Shown one piece after another: positions 1 through 10,029 of a DNA stretch of 64,000 nucleotides. Origin of the DNA: Arthrobacter alpinus (GTDB lineage: Bacteria; Actinomycetota; Actinomycetes; Actinomycetales; Micrococcaceae); NCBI RefSeq assembly GCF_900105965.1, contig NZ_FNTV01000001.1, positions 2,790,001 to 2,854,000 on the forward strand. Direction: 5' to 3'. The notes beneath the pieces are model-generated. The model made no database searches. It was not told the DNA's origin and was given only the letters and a program-made list of their open reading frames with translations. The translations under genes and the position numbers were made by a program. The first letter of the stretch is position 1; every line of letters begins with the position of its first letter.

Positions 1-3000
1 GTGTTCTTCGCTCCATTCTGATTCCTGGCCAAACTCGGTCCCCATGAAGATTAGCTGCTTACCCGGATGCGCCCATTGGAAAGCTAGGTAGGCTCTCAGG
101 TTGGCGAGCTGTTGCCACCTGTCCCCTGGCATCTTGCGCAACAAGGAACCCTTCCCATGAACCACCTCGTCATGGCTGATGGGTAAAAGGAAGTTTTCCG
201 TAAAGGCGTAAACCATCGAGAACGTGATCTGGTTGTGGTGCCAGCCTCGGTTAACCGGGTCTTCTGACATGTACGTCAGAGAATCGTGCATCCACCCCAT
301 GTTCCACTTGATGCCGAATCCCAAGCCGCCTTCGCTGGTTGGGGCCGTGACACCGGGGAACGCAGTGGACTCTTCTGCGATGGTGACAATTCCAGGGTTG
401 CGCCGGTACGCGGTTGCGTTCATCTCCTGCAGGAAACTGATTGCTTCCAGGTTCTCCCGGCCGCCAAAGCGGTTGGGGCTCCAAGCACCGTCATCGCGTG
501 AGTAGTCCAGATACAACATGGACGCCACGGCATCAACCCGCAGCCCGTCAATGTGAAATTCCTCGATCCAATAGAGCGCGTTGGCCACCAGGAAATTCCG
601 CACTTCATTGCGGCCAAAGTCAAAGATCAGCGTTCCCCAGTCCGGGTGCTCGCCTAGTTGTGGGTTGGCGTGCTCGTATTGAGCCCCGCCGTTGAAATTG
701 GCCAGCGCCCATTCGTCCTTGGGAAAGTGGGCCGGAACCCAGTCCATGATGACGCCCACGCCAGCCTGGTGCAGGGAATCCACAAGGAAACGGAACTCAT
801 CCGGGTGACCAAAGCGAGAGGTGGGTGCGTAATACGAGGTGACCTGATAGCCCCATGAACCACCAAAGGGGTGTTCCGAGACCGGCATGAGTTCAATGTG
901 CGTGAATCCGAGCTCCTGAACATAGTCAACTAGTTCAGTGGCGAGCTCTGTGTAATTCAATCCGGGGCGCCACGAACCCAGGTGCACTTCATAAACGCTC
1001 ATGGGCGAATTGTGCGGATCGCCTTTTGCGCGCTTCGCCATCCAGTCGCTGTCCTGGAAGGAGTACTTGGATTCAACAACACGCGAGGCCGTCAGCGGCG
1101 GCACCTCAGTGCCATAGGCCATGGGGTCGGCCTTTTCCAGCCAGTCACCGCTCTCGGTGAGAACCTCAAATTTGTAGCGGTCACCCGCGGCCACATCCGG
1201 GATAAAGAGTTCCCACAAGCCACTGTTGCCCAAGCTGCGCATGGCAGTTGAACGGCCATCCCAGCCATTGAACTCGCCGGTGACTCGAACGGCCTGGACC
1301 GCTGGCACCCAAACGGCAAAGCTGACGCCGGAAACGTCACCCAATTCGGAGTGGTAGCGCTGAACGTGCGCACCCAGTACCGTCCACAACGTTTCATGCC
1401 GGCCTTCGGCGATGAGGTGCATGTCAAGCTCACCGACCGTTGGCAGGTACCGATAGGGATCGTCGCTGCGATGCACGCCATCTGCGTAGGTGACATCGAG
1501 GCGGTAATCCGGAACATGCCCCGGCTCTTGAGCCGGCAGTACGGCTACCCAAATGCCGCCGTGCTCGTGCGTCATGGGAATCACGCCCTGTGCGGTAACC
1601 AGGTCCACCGCTTCAGCCAAATGCCGCAGTGCACGCACGGTCACGTATCCGTCACTATCCAAATGTGCCCCGAGCACAGAGTGCGGGGCGTAATAGGTGC
1701 CCTCGGAAATTCGTGCCAACACACCCGCATTGACTGCCAGAGGGGCCATTTTATTTAGTCCCATGTCCACACCACTTTCAATTGATTCAAACAGTTCCCG
1801 CACAGCATTCACCGGCACCCACGTCCAGGTAGGTCGGTTTTGCAATTCATATACAACCTCGTAGAGAGCCTTATCCAGCCACAATGCCACGAAAAGTGCA
1901 CTATTACGCGAATACGTCTCCCCCGAGCCGCTTTCGTAGCCGGCCATGAAAGCATCGGCATTTCTTTTGGCCCATTTCGCGCCTTGACCGCGTGTCAGCG
2001 CGCCAGTACCGGCGGCTTGGGCGCCAGCGTAGTCAAAGGACCGCAGCATGCCAGCCAAATCTCGGATCGTCACGTCGGGCCGAGCCCGTTCGCGCAGGGG
2101 CCGGAGGGGTTCGCCTTCAAAGTCCAGGAAGAACCAATCCGGTGTCTGAGCCGAGTCTTTAAGAACGAGCTGGCCCAGGTGCAGATCACCGTGGATTCGC
2201 TGAATCTGCGGCACCACATCTATTTCGCGCAACCGAGCCAAAATATTGCGGAACTGTTTGTCATAAGGCCCGACCACGGGGCGGGCGATGCCCCAGGCCC
2301 ATTCCAACCGGGCGGCAATGGCCTCGACGAACACCCTTGCCTCGGATTCTTCGGCCTGATGAGAGCCCATCCCTGTACGCAGATTGGCGTGGACTCGGGC
2401 TAACGCAACACCAATTGCATGGGCGTTTTCGGTGAAGTCCGCATCCGAGCCGGCCACATTCAGGGCCAGCGCCCACCCATCCTGCGCACCTTCGATGAAA
2501 TCGTGAACTACGCAGAGGATGGTGCCTGAGCTGCCGTACTCCACGACAGCCTGCAGCGTCGGAACGTTGCTGACAGGGGCTTCGGTTGCCACCGAGGCCA
2601 GCGCTCGTCCCACTTCAACCTCGGGATGCGCCCCGGCGTGGAGCACCCTAAAGAACTTGGCGATCTGAGCGCGTCCGCCCTGGCGGAAAACGACAGAAGA
2701 GTTGGATTGCTCCGAGTCGAGCACTCGAACCTCGGACAAGGTGTCCGTTGGCTGGACCCGGAGTTCAGGGTTGCGCCATATGTGCACGCTGCCGTCACTG
2801 GCGAATGCTTCCCCAGCCAGGGATCCTGAACCCGTCAAGGCTGAAAGCCAGACTCGCAGGAAGACGGGATCGGCCAACCCATCACGCACACGCCCGCCGG
2901 GCCATCCATCACTCGACGCGACGGCACCCAGCTCTCCGCCCTGCATCGCGGCAGTAGCGGCGAAAACAGGAGAAACGGGAGAACCCACCTCATTTAACAC

Positions 3001-3261
3001 AGCCGCGCCATCTCTATGAAAACTCAGCGGAAGCTGCAGCGTCAGGCGCTGTCCGACGTCGTCCTCGGGGCCAGTGCCGTCGGCAGCCGGGAAATCGACG
3101 GCAAGCAACACCACCAAAAGTGTGACATCGGGGTCAGGGGACGGCAGCTCAAAGCGTTCGGCAACAGCCAACCGTGCACCAATGCCGGCGCTGCCTTTGC
3201 GGGGGTACCAGCGCTGGTGCGGAAGCCAATCTGCAAGGAGGTCCAGGAGCGTGGCGGCCAT
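1..3261 (-). CDS. glgB: Maltokinase-branching enzyme fusion (Pep2-GlgB), 3' end cut by window edge
   Basis: An open frame without a stop runs from an ATG at 3261 to the left edge (1,087 codons visible). The N-terminal ~480 residues are a maltokinase: the start region has QRWYPRKG, and further on are the phosphotransferase motifs HGDLHLGQ and DFEGEPLRP and the typical C-terminal [10 protein letters not shown] block. The frame then continues into a branching enzyme with a CBM48-type domain ([11 protein letters not shown]) and a GH13 barrel containing [10 protein letters not shown] (nucleophile Asp), TIAEEST (acid Glu) and [10 protein letters not shown]. The last visible residues are [13 protein letters not shown]. 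The maltokinase should make maltose-1-phosphate for GlgE, and GlgB should add alpha-1,6 branches in the cytoplasm. The ATG overlaps the treS stop (TGATG), so the two are probably translationally coupled. Fusion of the two activities is seen directly here; I recall it from other Arthrobacter annotations. Confidence 0.95.
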   Translation of the reverse strand, partial: MAATLLDLLADWLPHQRWYPRKGSAGIGARLAVAERFELPSPDPDVTLLVVLLAVDFPAADGTGPEDDVGQRLTLQLPLSFHRDGAAVLNEVGSPVSPVFAATAAMQGGELGAVASSDGWPGGRVRDGLADPVFLRVWLSALTGSGSLAGEAFASDGSVHIWRNPELRVQPTDTLSEVRVLDSEQSNSSVVFRQGGRAQIAKFFRVLHAGAHPEVEVGRALASVATEAPVSNVPTLQAVVEYGSSGTILCVVHDFIEGAQDGWALALNVAGSDADFTENAHAIGVALARVHANLRTGMGSHQAEESEARVFVEAIAARLEWAWGIARPVVGPYDKQFRNILARLREIDVVPQIQRIHGDLHLGQLVLKDSAQTPDWFFLDFEGEPLRPLRERARPDVTIRDLAGMLRSFDYAGAQAAGTGALTRGQGAKWAKRNADAFMAGYESGSGETYSRNSALFVALWLDKALYEVVYELQNRPTWTWVPVNAVRELFESIESGVDMGLNKMAPLAVNAGVLARISEGTYYAPHSVLGAHLDSDGYVTVRALRHLAEAVDLVTAQGVIPMTHEHGGIWVAVLPAQEPGHVPDYRLDVTYADGVHRSDDPYRYLPTVGELDMHLIAEGRHETLWTVLGAHVQRYHSELGDVSGVSFAVWVPAVQAVRVTGEFNGWDGRSTAMRSLGNSGLWELFIPDVAAGDRYKFEVLTESGDWLEKADPMAYGTEVPPLTASRVVESKYSFQDSDWMAKRAKGDPHNSPMSVYEVHLGSWRPGLNYTELATELVDYVQELGFTHIELMPVSEHPFGGSWGYQVTSYYAPTSRFGHPDEFRFLVDSLHQAGVGVIMDWVPAHFPKDEWALANFNGGAQYEHANPQLGEHPDWGTLIFDFGRNEVRNFLVANALYWIEEFHIDGLRVDAVASMLYLDYSRDDGAWSPNRFGGRENLEAISFLQEMNATAYRRNPGIVTIAEESTAFPGVTAPTSEGGLGFGIKWNMGWMHDSLTYMSEDPVNRGWHHNQITFSMVYAFTENFLLPISHDEVVHGKGSLLRKMPGDRWQQLANLRAYLAFQWAHPGKQLIFMGTEFGQESEWSEEH

Positions 3262-5048
3262 CAGTATCCGTACACCGATCCATCGATCACAGGCAGGGCC
3301 TGCGTCTGATTTGAGAGAACGTTGGAGGACTGCGAACGCACCCTGAGCCAAAAGAAATCGTATGATCCAAGGGTCAGGGTCAGGTGACCGTCTCCTTCGA
3401 TACCGGGGAAAATGTCGCCGCCAAAAATATCGCGCAGGCCACGGCCAGCCAGTGAAGGAATATCAAGTGTGGTGGCGGATGGGTGCTGGGAGAGGTTGTA
3501 GACGCAAAGGATGGATTCGGGCTCTTCGCTTTCCTCGTTACCCACGGGCAGAACGCGCAGGAACGCCAGAACCGATTCATGGGTGGACGGTACGTTCTCG
3601 TACCGCCCCAGCCCAAAGGTTGGATGGGCCTTGCGAACCCTCAGGATCTGCTTGTTCCAGTGCAGCAGGGAACTTGTGTGGGCCGTCTGCGCCTCAACGT
3701 TCACATGGTTGTAGTGATACACCAGCGATTGCACAACGGGCAGATACAGTTTGCCTGGATCGACGTGGGAGAAGCCGGCATTGCGGTCCGGATTCCATTG
3801 CATGGGTGTGCGGGACGCGTCGCGGTCATCCAGCCAGATATTGTCCCCCATGCCGATCTCGTCCCCGTAATACAAGAAGGGACTGCCCGGCAGAGCCAAC
3901 AACAGGGCGTTAATGAGCTCCATTTCGGCTCGTGAGTTATCCAGCAACGGGGCCAGCCGTCGTCGAATACCAATGTTGGCGCGCATGCGTGAATCCGGGG
4001 CGTACCACCCGAGCATTGCCTCGCGCTCATTGGGCGTGACCATCTCCAGCGTCAGCTCATCGTGGTTACGCAGGAAAGTCCCCCATTGCGCACCGCGAGG
4101 AATCTCCGGTGTGGTGGCCATCGTGTCAATAATTGGCGCGGCTTTTTGATCCCTCAGAGCGTAGTAGAGGCGGGGCATGATGGGAAAATGGAACGCCATG
4201 TGGCATTCGGGATCTTCCGGCGTGCCGAAGTAGTCGACAACCTCATGGGGCATCTGGTTGGCCTCGGCGATGATGATTCGTCCGGGGAATTCTGAGTCCA
4301 CCATGGCGCGCAGTTCCTGCAAAAAGTGATGCGTGGCCGGGAGATTCTCACAGTTGGTGCCGTCCTCGGCATAAAGGTAGGGGATGGCGTCTGCACGGAA
4401 ACCATCGATCCCCTGCTCCAGCCAGAATCGCACCACCTCAAAGATGGCCTCGCGGACAGCAGGGTTCTCAAAGTTCAGATCCGGCTGGTGGCTGAAGAAA
4501 CGGTGCCAGAAGAATTGGCGCCTGATCGGGTCAAAGGACCAGTTGGAGTCCTCGGTGTCGACAAAGATGACCCGCGCGTCCTTATACAGCTCGGTAGTGT
4601 CGCTCCACATGTAGAAATCGCCGAAGGGACCATCGGGATCCGCCCGGGAGGATTTGAACCACTGGTGCTGATCCGAGGTGTGGTTCATGGGCAGGTCGAT
4701 AATGATCCGCATGCCCCGCTCATGGGCTTGGGTCACGAGCGACTTGAAATCTGAAATTGTTCCGTACGTTTCCATGACGGCCCTGAAGTCACGAACATCG
4801 TAGCCGCCGTCGTGCAAGGGCGAATCGAAGAACGGCGGCAACCACAGACAATCGATGCCCAGCCATTGGAGGTAGTCCAGGCGGGAGATCAGCCCCGAAA
4901 AATCGCCCGAACCATCACCGTTTGCGTCGGCAAAGCTTTGGACCAGGACCTCGTAGAACACGGCCTTCCGATACCAGTGCGGATCGTGGGCCAGCCCAGG
5001 CGCGTTCAGGTTGAACTGCGGTGCACTATTGGTATTGGGAAAGGCCAT
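3261..5048 (-). CDS. treS: Trehalose synthase (maltose alpha-D-glucosyltransferase)
   Basis: This 595-residue GH13 protein should interconvert trehalose and maltose in the cytoplasm. It begins the family-typical way ([16 protein letters not shown] ... DGSGDF) and carries the catalytic set D220 ([10 protein letters not shown]), E262 (AEANQ) and D330 (RNHDE). The length fits TreS without a fused maltokinase, which here is fused instead to GlgB immediately downstream. It starts 3 bp after the glgE stop and its own stop overlaps the downstream ATG, so glgE-treS-pep2/glgB should be one transcript. Together these convert trehalose to maltose, to maltose-1-phosphate, and then to alpha-glucan. Confidence 0.96.
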   Translation of the reverse strand: MAFPNTNSAPQFNLNAPGLAHDPHWYRKAVFYEVLVQSFADANGDGSGDFSGLISRLDYLQWLGIDCLWLPPFFDSPLHDGGYDVRDFRAVMETYGTISDFKSLVTQAHERGMRIIIDLPMNHTSDQHQWFKSSRADPDGPFGDFYMWSDTTELYKDARVIFVDTEDSNWSFDPIRRQFFWHRFFSHQPDLNFENPAVREAIFEVVRFWLEQGIDGFRADAIPYLYAEDGTNCENLPATHHFLQELRAMVDSEFPGRIIIAEANQMPHEVVDYFGTPEDPECHMAFHFPIMPRLYYALRDQKAAPIIDTMATTPEIPRGAQWGTFLRNHDELTLEMVTPNEREAMLGWYAPDSRMRANIGIRRRLAPLLDNSRAEMELINALLLALPGSPFLYYGDEIGMGDNIWLDDRDASRTPMQWNPDRNAGFSHVDPGKLYLPVVQSLVYHYNHVNVEAQTAHTSSLLHWNKQILRVRKAHPTFGLGRYENVPSTHESVLAFLRVLPVGNEESEEPESILCVYNLSQHPSATTLDIPSLAGRGLRDIFGGDIFPGIEGDGHLTLTLGSYDFFWLRVRSQSSNVLSNQTQALPVIDGSVYGY

Positions 5049-5051
5049 CTT

Positions 5052-7154
5052 TTAGCGCCTGATGTGCAAGATGTGAGCAGGTTCCATGTGTGCATCCAGA
5101 CGGAAGTAATTCTTCTTGCCCCAGTTCCACGTTGCCCCCGTGACGAGATCGTCCACAATGAACGTTCCGTCCGAGGAAAGCCCGTCAAGCGCGAGAGCGT
5201 CAAGGTCCAGGGTGACTTGGCCTTCACGCATGCTGTGCGGGTCAACGTTGATCACCACGATGACGGTGTCCTTGCGTGCGGGTTCATCCGCGGTGGAGGC
5301 GATGTGCTTGTGTTTGCTGAACACAAGGGTGGCGTCGTCGGAGCTCTCATGCAGGCTTAGGTTTTGCAGATCAAGCAGGGCCGGGTGCTCGCGGCGAATC
5401 TTGTTCAGCTTTGTCACGAAGGGCGCCAAGGATTTTCCTTGCTCTTCCGCTGCGGCAAAGTCACGGTCCTTGAACTCATATTTTTCGTTGTCGATGTTCT
5501 CTTCAGAACCCGGGCGGGCCACATGCTCGAAAAGTTCATACCCGGCATACATGCCCCACAGCGGACTGCCCATGGCGGCAAGGATGGCGCGGATCTTGAA
5601 TGCCGCAGGTCCACCATATTGCAGGTACTCGGTGAGGATGTCCGGGGTGTTGACGAAGAAATTGGGGCGGAAGTAGCCGGCCGATTCGCGGCTGACGTGG
5701 ACGAGGTATTCCTCCAGCTCAGCCTTGGTGTTGCGCCACGTAAAGTAGCTGTACGACTGCTGGAAACCGGCCCTGCCCAAGGCCGCCATCATGGCCGGTC
5801 GGGTAAAGGCTTCGGCCAAAAATACGATGTCGGGGCGTTCGGCGTTGATGGTGCCGATGAGCCATTCCCAGAACCAGACAGGCTTGGTGTGGGGGTTGTC
5901 CACACGGAAAATACGGACGCCGCGGTCAACCCACAAACGCACAATGCGCAAAATCTCGTGTGAAAGTCCCGCCGGATCATTGTCAAAGTTCAGCGGATAA
6001 ATGTCCTGGTACTTCTTCGGCGGATTTTCCGCGTACGCGATGGTGCCGTCAACCCGCGTGGTGAACCATTCGGGGTGCGCCTGCGCCCATGGGTGATCGG
6101 GAGCGCACTGAAGCGCCAGGTCCAGGGCAATCTCCAGGTTCAGCTCATTCGCTGCGGCCACGAAGGCGTCAAAGTCCTCGAATGATCCCAGCTCCGGATG
6201 GATCGCGTCATGTCCACCATCCGCCGATCCGATGGCCCATGGCGATCCGGGATCTCCCGGGCGCGTGGTCAGTGAATTGTTGGGTCCCTTGCGGTTGATG
6301 GTGCCAATGGGGTGGATGGGCGGCAGGTACAACACATCGAAGCCCATGTCTGCGACCGCTTGCAGCCGGTTCACGGCCGTGCGGAAGTTTCCGCTGGTCC
6401 ATTCACCGGATTCAGGATTGCGGTAGGCGCCTTCCGAGCGCGGAAAGAATTCGTACCAAGCGCCGCGTCCGGCAGCGTCTCGCTCAACCAGCAGCGGGAA
6501 GGACCTGCTGCGTGTCACCAAATCCCGCAGTGGGAAGAGCGCGACGGCGGTGCGAACCTCACGGCCGGTTCCGGCGGCCAGGCGGTCGTTGACGTTCAGG
6601 GACGTATCTGTCAGGGTGTTCGCCGCATGCTTGAATACCTTGGCAGCCTCAGGTGCGGTTTCCTTCGCGGCCTTGGCCGCGTTGCCCAGGAGCAGCGCAC
6701 CTTCGGCCAGCATGACGTCCACATCGACGTCGGCATTGATTTTGACCTGTGCGTTGTGAGCCCAGGTGGCGTAGAGATCAGTCCACCCCTCTACGGCAAA
6801 GCTCCAGTTGCCTTCGAAAGACGGAGTCAACACGCCTTCCCATGAATCGGTGCCCTTTGCACCCGGCTTGAGCCTTGCGTGCTGCGCCTCGCTGCCATCC
6901 GGGGCAAACAGGACGGCGGTGGCACCCAAAACATCGTGGCCTTCACGGAAAATCACGGCACTCACCCGGACATCGGCACCCCGAACGCCCTTGGCCGGGA
7001 ATTTTCCGTCTTCCAACACGGGCTGGACGTTCGTGACAGGAATACGTCCAAACCGCAAACCTTGCTGCGGGTCCGAGGGCTCAGCCGCGGCTGAGCCTTG
7101 GGAGGATGCTGCGGCTGACGCTGTGGGTGAATGCTTGAATTTAGTCACAGACAT
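5052..7154 (-). CDS. glgE: Alpha-1,4-glucan:maltose-1-phosphate maltosyltransferase GlgE
   Basis: A 700-residue GH13_3 enzyme that should transfer maltose from maltose-1-phosphate to the end of an alpha-1,4-glucan. The N-terminal beta domain (roughly residues 35-190) precedes the barrel. The barrel carries the nucleophile D419 in FRVDNPHTKP and the acid E448 in FLAEAFTRP, both in the spacing of the family. Residues 1-30 are a low-complexity Ser/Ala tail. It is the first gene of the glgE-treS-pep2/glgB operon and diverges from glgP. The ATG at 7154 is the only sensible start. Confidence 0.97.
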   Translation of the reverse strand: MSVTKFKHSPTASAAASSQGSAAAEPSDPQQGLRFGRIPVTNVQPVLEDGKFPAKGVRGADVRVSAVIFREGHDVLGATAVLFAPDGSEAQHARLKPGAKGTDSWEGVLTPSFEGNWSFAVEGWTDLYATWAHNAQVKINADVDVDVMLAEGALLLGNAAKAAKETAPEAAKVFKHAANTLTDTSLNVNDRLAAGTGREVRTAVALFPLRDLVTRSRSFPLLVERDAAGRGAWYEFFPRSEGAYRNPESGEWTSGNFRTAVNRLQAVADMGFDVLYLPPIHPIGTINRKGPNNSLTTRPGDPGSPWAIGSADGGHDAIHPELGSFEDFDAFVAAANELNLEIALDLALQCAPDHPWAQAHPEWFTTRVDGTIAYAENPPKKYQDIYPLNFDNDPAGLSHEILRIVRLWVDRGVRIFRVDNPHTKPVWFWEWLIGTINAERPDIVFLAEAFTRPAMMAALGRAGFQQSYSYFTWRNTKAELEEYLVHVSRESAGYFRPNFFVNTPDILTEYLQYGGPAAFKIRAILAAMGSPLWGMYAGYELFEHVARPGSEENIDNEKYEFKDRDFAAAEEQGKSLAPFVTKLNKIRREHPALLDLQNLSLHESSDDATLVFSKHKHIASTADEPARKDTVIVVINVDPHSMREGQVTLDLDALALDGLSSDGTFIVDDLVTGATWNWGKKNYFRLDAHMEPAHILHIRR

Positions 7155-7321
7155 GACGTTAGCGACTCCCTGCCCGGATTGCTAAGGTCTTCCGCCATAT
7201 CGGCGCGTTGGGGCGTCACACGCGCGCGATTTAGACGCTTGTGTCCCGTGCCCGCGTAATGAATGGGCATTTTTTCACAAGTGCTGTAAACGTTCGCAGA
7301 ACTTGGGTTAGGGTGACCGGC
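7155..7321. promoter_or_regulatory. Divergent promoter region glgE / glgP
   Basis: A 167-bp gap between the divergent starts of the glucan-synthesis operon and glgP. Both promoters must lie here or just inside it. A long open frame extends glgP upstream through this gap, but it lacks a family match. I could not assign -35/-10 boxes or an operator with confidence. Confidence 0.5.
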
Positions 7322-9946
7322 ATGAAGGCAATTCGCAGATTTACAGTCCGCACCGTCGTCCCTGCCCAGATTTCCGCCCTGACCAGGCTGGCCACCAACC
7401 TGCGCTGGTCGTGGCATCTGCCCACCCGAACGCTGTTTGAATCGTTCAATCCCGAGCTCTGGGAAAAATCTCGACGCGACCCCTTGGCCATGCTGGCGTC
7501 CATGTCGCGAGAACAGCTACAGGAACTGGCCCACGACCCCGATGTAGTTGCCCGCGTCGCCGCCGCCGAAGAAAGCCTGAGCAGATACCTCACCGAACCC
7601 CGCTGGTACCAGGGCCTCGGGGCCGGCGCACCGGAATGCATCGCCTACTTCTCCCCTGAATTTGGTATTACCGAGGTACTCCCCCAGTATTCCGGCGGCC
7701 TGGGCATTCTGGCAGGTGACCACCTGAAGTCCGCATCCGACCTCGGGGTGCCGCTGATCGGCGTCGGACTGCTCTACCAGGCCGGCTACTTCAAGCAATC
7801 ACTCTCGAAGGACGCCTGGCAACAGGAAAGCTACCCTCTGCTGGACCCCGACGCCTTGCCACTGACCTTGTTGCGTGAGGCGGACGGCACTCCGATTCAG
7901 ATTCAGCTCCCGCTGCCCGGTGACAGGTTGCTGCGAGCCAATATTTGGCGCGCCGATGTGGGCCGCGTGCCCCTGCTGCTGCTGGATTCCAACGTTGCCG
8001 AGAATGACGACGCCGCCCGCGGCGTCACGGACCGGCTCTACGGAGGCGGCGGCGACCACCGGCTCTCGCAGGAACTGTTGCTGGGCATGGGCGGAGTCAA
8101 GGCGCTTCGCGTCTACGCCCGCCTCACCGGAACTGCCGCACCCGAGGTGTTCCACACCAACGAAGGCCACGCAGGATTCCTGGGGATCGAGCGCATCCGC
8201 GAACTGATGGACCCGGCTGCGACGGAATCCCCGTTGTCCTGGAGCGAGGCGCTTGCGGCCGGCCGCGCGTCGACCGTTTTCACCACTCACACGCCCGTTC
8301 CCGCCGGGATCGACAGGTTCCCGCGCAGCATGATCGAGCACTTCTTTGCCGGCAAACTGGCGCCCGGGGTCCCGGTGCCGGAAATCCTTGCGCTCGGTGC
8401 GGAAAACTACGACGGCGGTGATTCCGAGGTCTTCAACATGGCCGTCATGGGGCTGCGCCTGGCTCAGCGTGCCAACGGCGTGGCCAAGCTCCACGGAGTG
8501 GTCTCTCGGGGCATGTTCGCAGGACTGTGGCCAGGCTTTGACCAAGAGGATGTGCCGATCACCTCGGTCACAAACGGTGTCCACGTGCCGACCTGGGTTG
8601 ACCCGGAGCTGGCTGCCTTGGCCCGGGACCGGTTTGGTGCCGAGGTGCTGGACGGGCCCGACTGGTCCAAGGTCTATGACGTGAGCGATGAGGACGTCTG
8701 GGCTCTTCGCCGCCGATTGCGTTCAGCCTTGGTGGAGGACGCTCGTGCCCGCCTGCGTGCCTCATGGAAAAAGCGCGGCGCCGCCGATGCCCAGCTCGCC
8801 TGGACGGATGCGGTTCTGGACCCGGACGTATTGACGATCGGATTTGCCCGACGCGTACCCACGTACAAGCGATTGACCCTGATGCTGCGCGACCCTGCCC
8901 GGCTCAAGGCGCTGCTGCTGCACCCCGAGCACCCCATCCAAATCATCATCGCCGGAAAGTCACACCCCGCCGACGATGCCGGCAAGAAGATGATTCAGGA
9001 CCTGGTCCAGTTCACAGACGACCCGGAGGTTCGCCACCGGATTGTGTTCCTGCCCAACTACGACATCGCCATGGCCCGCACGCTCTTCCCGGGGTGCGAC
9101 GTTTGGCTCAACAACCCGCTGCGGCCGCTGGAGGCTTGCGGCACTTCCGGTATGAAGGCGGCCATTAACGGCTCACTCAACCTGTCAGTCATGGATGGCT
9201 GGTGGGATGAAATGTACGACGGCGAAAACGGCTGGGCGATCCCCACGGCCAATGCCGGAACGAGCGATGAGGAACGCGACGATATTGAGGCCTCTGCCTT
9301 GTACGAGTTGCTCGAAACACAGGTGGCACCGCGGTTCTATGGTGAAGTGGTGGCTGCGGCCGCCGGGGCGGCCGGGCCTTCCCAGCCACACGACGGCACT
9401 CTTCCCTCGCACTGGATTTCGATGATCAAGCACACGCTGGCGCACCTTGGCCCTCAGGTCTCGGCCGACCGCATGGTGGCCGAATATGTGCAGCGCTTGT
9501 ACCAGCCCGCTGCCATTGCCGGCCGGTTGGCCCGTGCCGACGACTTCGCCGCAACAAGGAACTTGGCGGCGTGGATTGATCATGTCCGGCCTGCATGGCA
9601 TGAGGTCACTGTGGAACATGTGGAATCTTATGGCCTTCAGGACGAACCCCAAATTGGGGAATCTTTGCAGGTTCGCGCCCATGTGGACCTGGGGCAGCTG
9701 AATCCCAGCGATGTGCAGGTCAGCGTTGTCTATGGCACCGCTGGCGACACTGATGACCTCAGCGAAACCCGCAGCATTCCCTTGGACGAGGTTACTCCCG
9801 CGAAGGATGCCACGTCCGGCCGCTACCAGTTCTCCGCCGAACTCATGATCGACCGGTCTGGGAACTTTGGCTACGGCGTCCAGGTACTCCCCCGCCATGC
9901 CGCACTGGCAAATCCGGCAGAGCTGGGACTCATCACGACGGCATAG
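7322..9946 (+). CDS. glgP: Alpha-glucan phosphorylase (GT35)
   Basis: An 874-residue phosphorylase that should release glucose-1-phosphate from alpha-glucans using pyridoxal phosphate. It starts MKAIRRFTVRTVVPAQI, the usual opening of the actinobacterial alpha-glucan phosphorylases with an N-terminal DUF3417 domain. The PLP lysine is K612 in CGTSGMKAAING. I chose the ATG at 7322 because it has an AGGG element about 8 nt upstream and matches the family start; the frame stays open 81 nt further upstream to a GTG, but those residues look non-coding. It diverges from glgE and converges on glgX. Confidence 0.95.
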   Translation: MKAIRRFTVRTVVPAQISALTRLATNLRWSWHLPTRTLFESFNPELWEKSRRDPLAMLASMSREQLQELAHDPDVVARVAAAEESLSRYLTEPRWYQGLGAGAPECIAYFSPEFGITEVLPQYSGGLGILAGDHLKSASDLGVPLIGVGLLYQAGYFKQSLSKDAWQQESYPLLDPDALPLTLLREADGTPIQIQLPLPGDRLLRANIWRADVGRVPLLLLDSNVAENDDAARGVTDRLYGGGGDHRLSQELLLGMGGVKALRVYARLTGTAAPEVFHTNEGHAGFLGIERIRELMDPAATESPLSWSEALAAGRASTVFTTHTPVPAGIDRFPRSMIEHFFAGKLAPGVPVPEILALGAENYDGGDSEVFNMAVMGLRLAQRANGVAKLHGVVSRGMFAGLWPGFDQEDVPITSVTNGVHVPTWVDPELAALARDRFGAEVLDGPDWSKVYDVSDEDVWALRRRLRSALVEDARARLRASWKKRGAADAQLAWTDAVLDPDVLTIGFARRVPTYKRLTLMLRDPARLKALLLHPEHPIQIIIAGKSHPADDAGKKMIQDLVQFTDDPEVRHRIVFLPNYDIAMARTLFPGCDVWLNNPLRPLEACGTSGMKAAINGSLNLSVMDGWWDEMYDGENGWAIPTANAGTSDEERDDIEASALYELLETQVAPRFYGEVVAAAAGAAGPSQPHDGTLPSHWISMIKHTLAHLGPQVSADRMVAEYVQRLYQPAAIAGRLARADDFAATRNLAAWIDHVRPAWHEVTVEHVESYGLQDEPQIGESLQVRAHVDLGQLNPSDVQVSVVYGTAGDTDDLSETRSIPLDEVTPAKDATSGRYQFSAELMIDRSGNFGYGVQVLPRHAALANPAELGLITTA

Positions 9947-9948
9947 TG

Positions 9949-10002
9949 CTCCGGTGATCGAGCTTGTCGAGACCTGGGTCTCGACAAGCTCGATCACCGG
10001 AG
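9949..10002. repeat. 54-bp near-perfect palindrome between convergent glgP and glgX
   Basis: Two 26-bp perfectly complementary arms (9949-9974 and 9977-10002) flank a 2-nt centre (TG). The arm core is GATCGAGCTTGTCGAGACC. Sitting between convergent genes it could act as a bidirectional terminator, but there is no T-run. A related half-copy (GGACAAGCTCGACCACCGG) lies at 45171-45189, so this looks like an interspersed repeat. From memory, TCGACAAGCTCGA palindromes are common between genes in Micrococcales genomes. Confidence 0.85.
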
Positions 10003-10029
10003 GGCCACTCGCCCAACGAGGGGTGGCGG

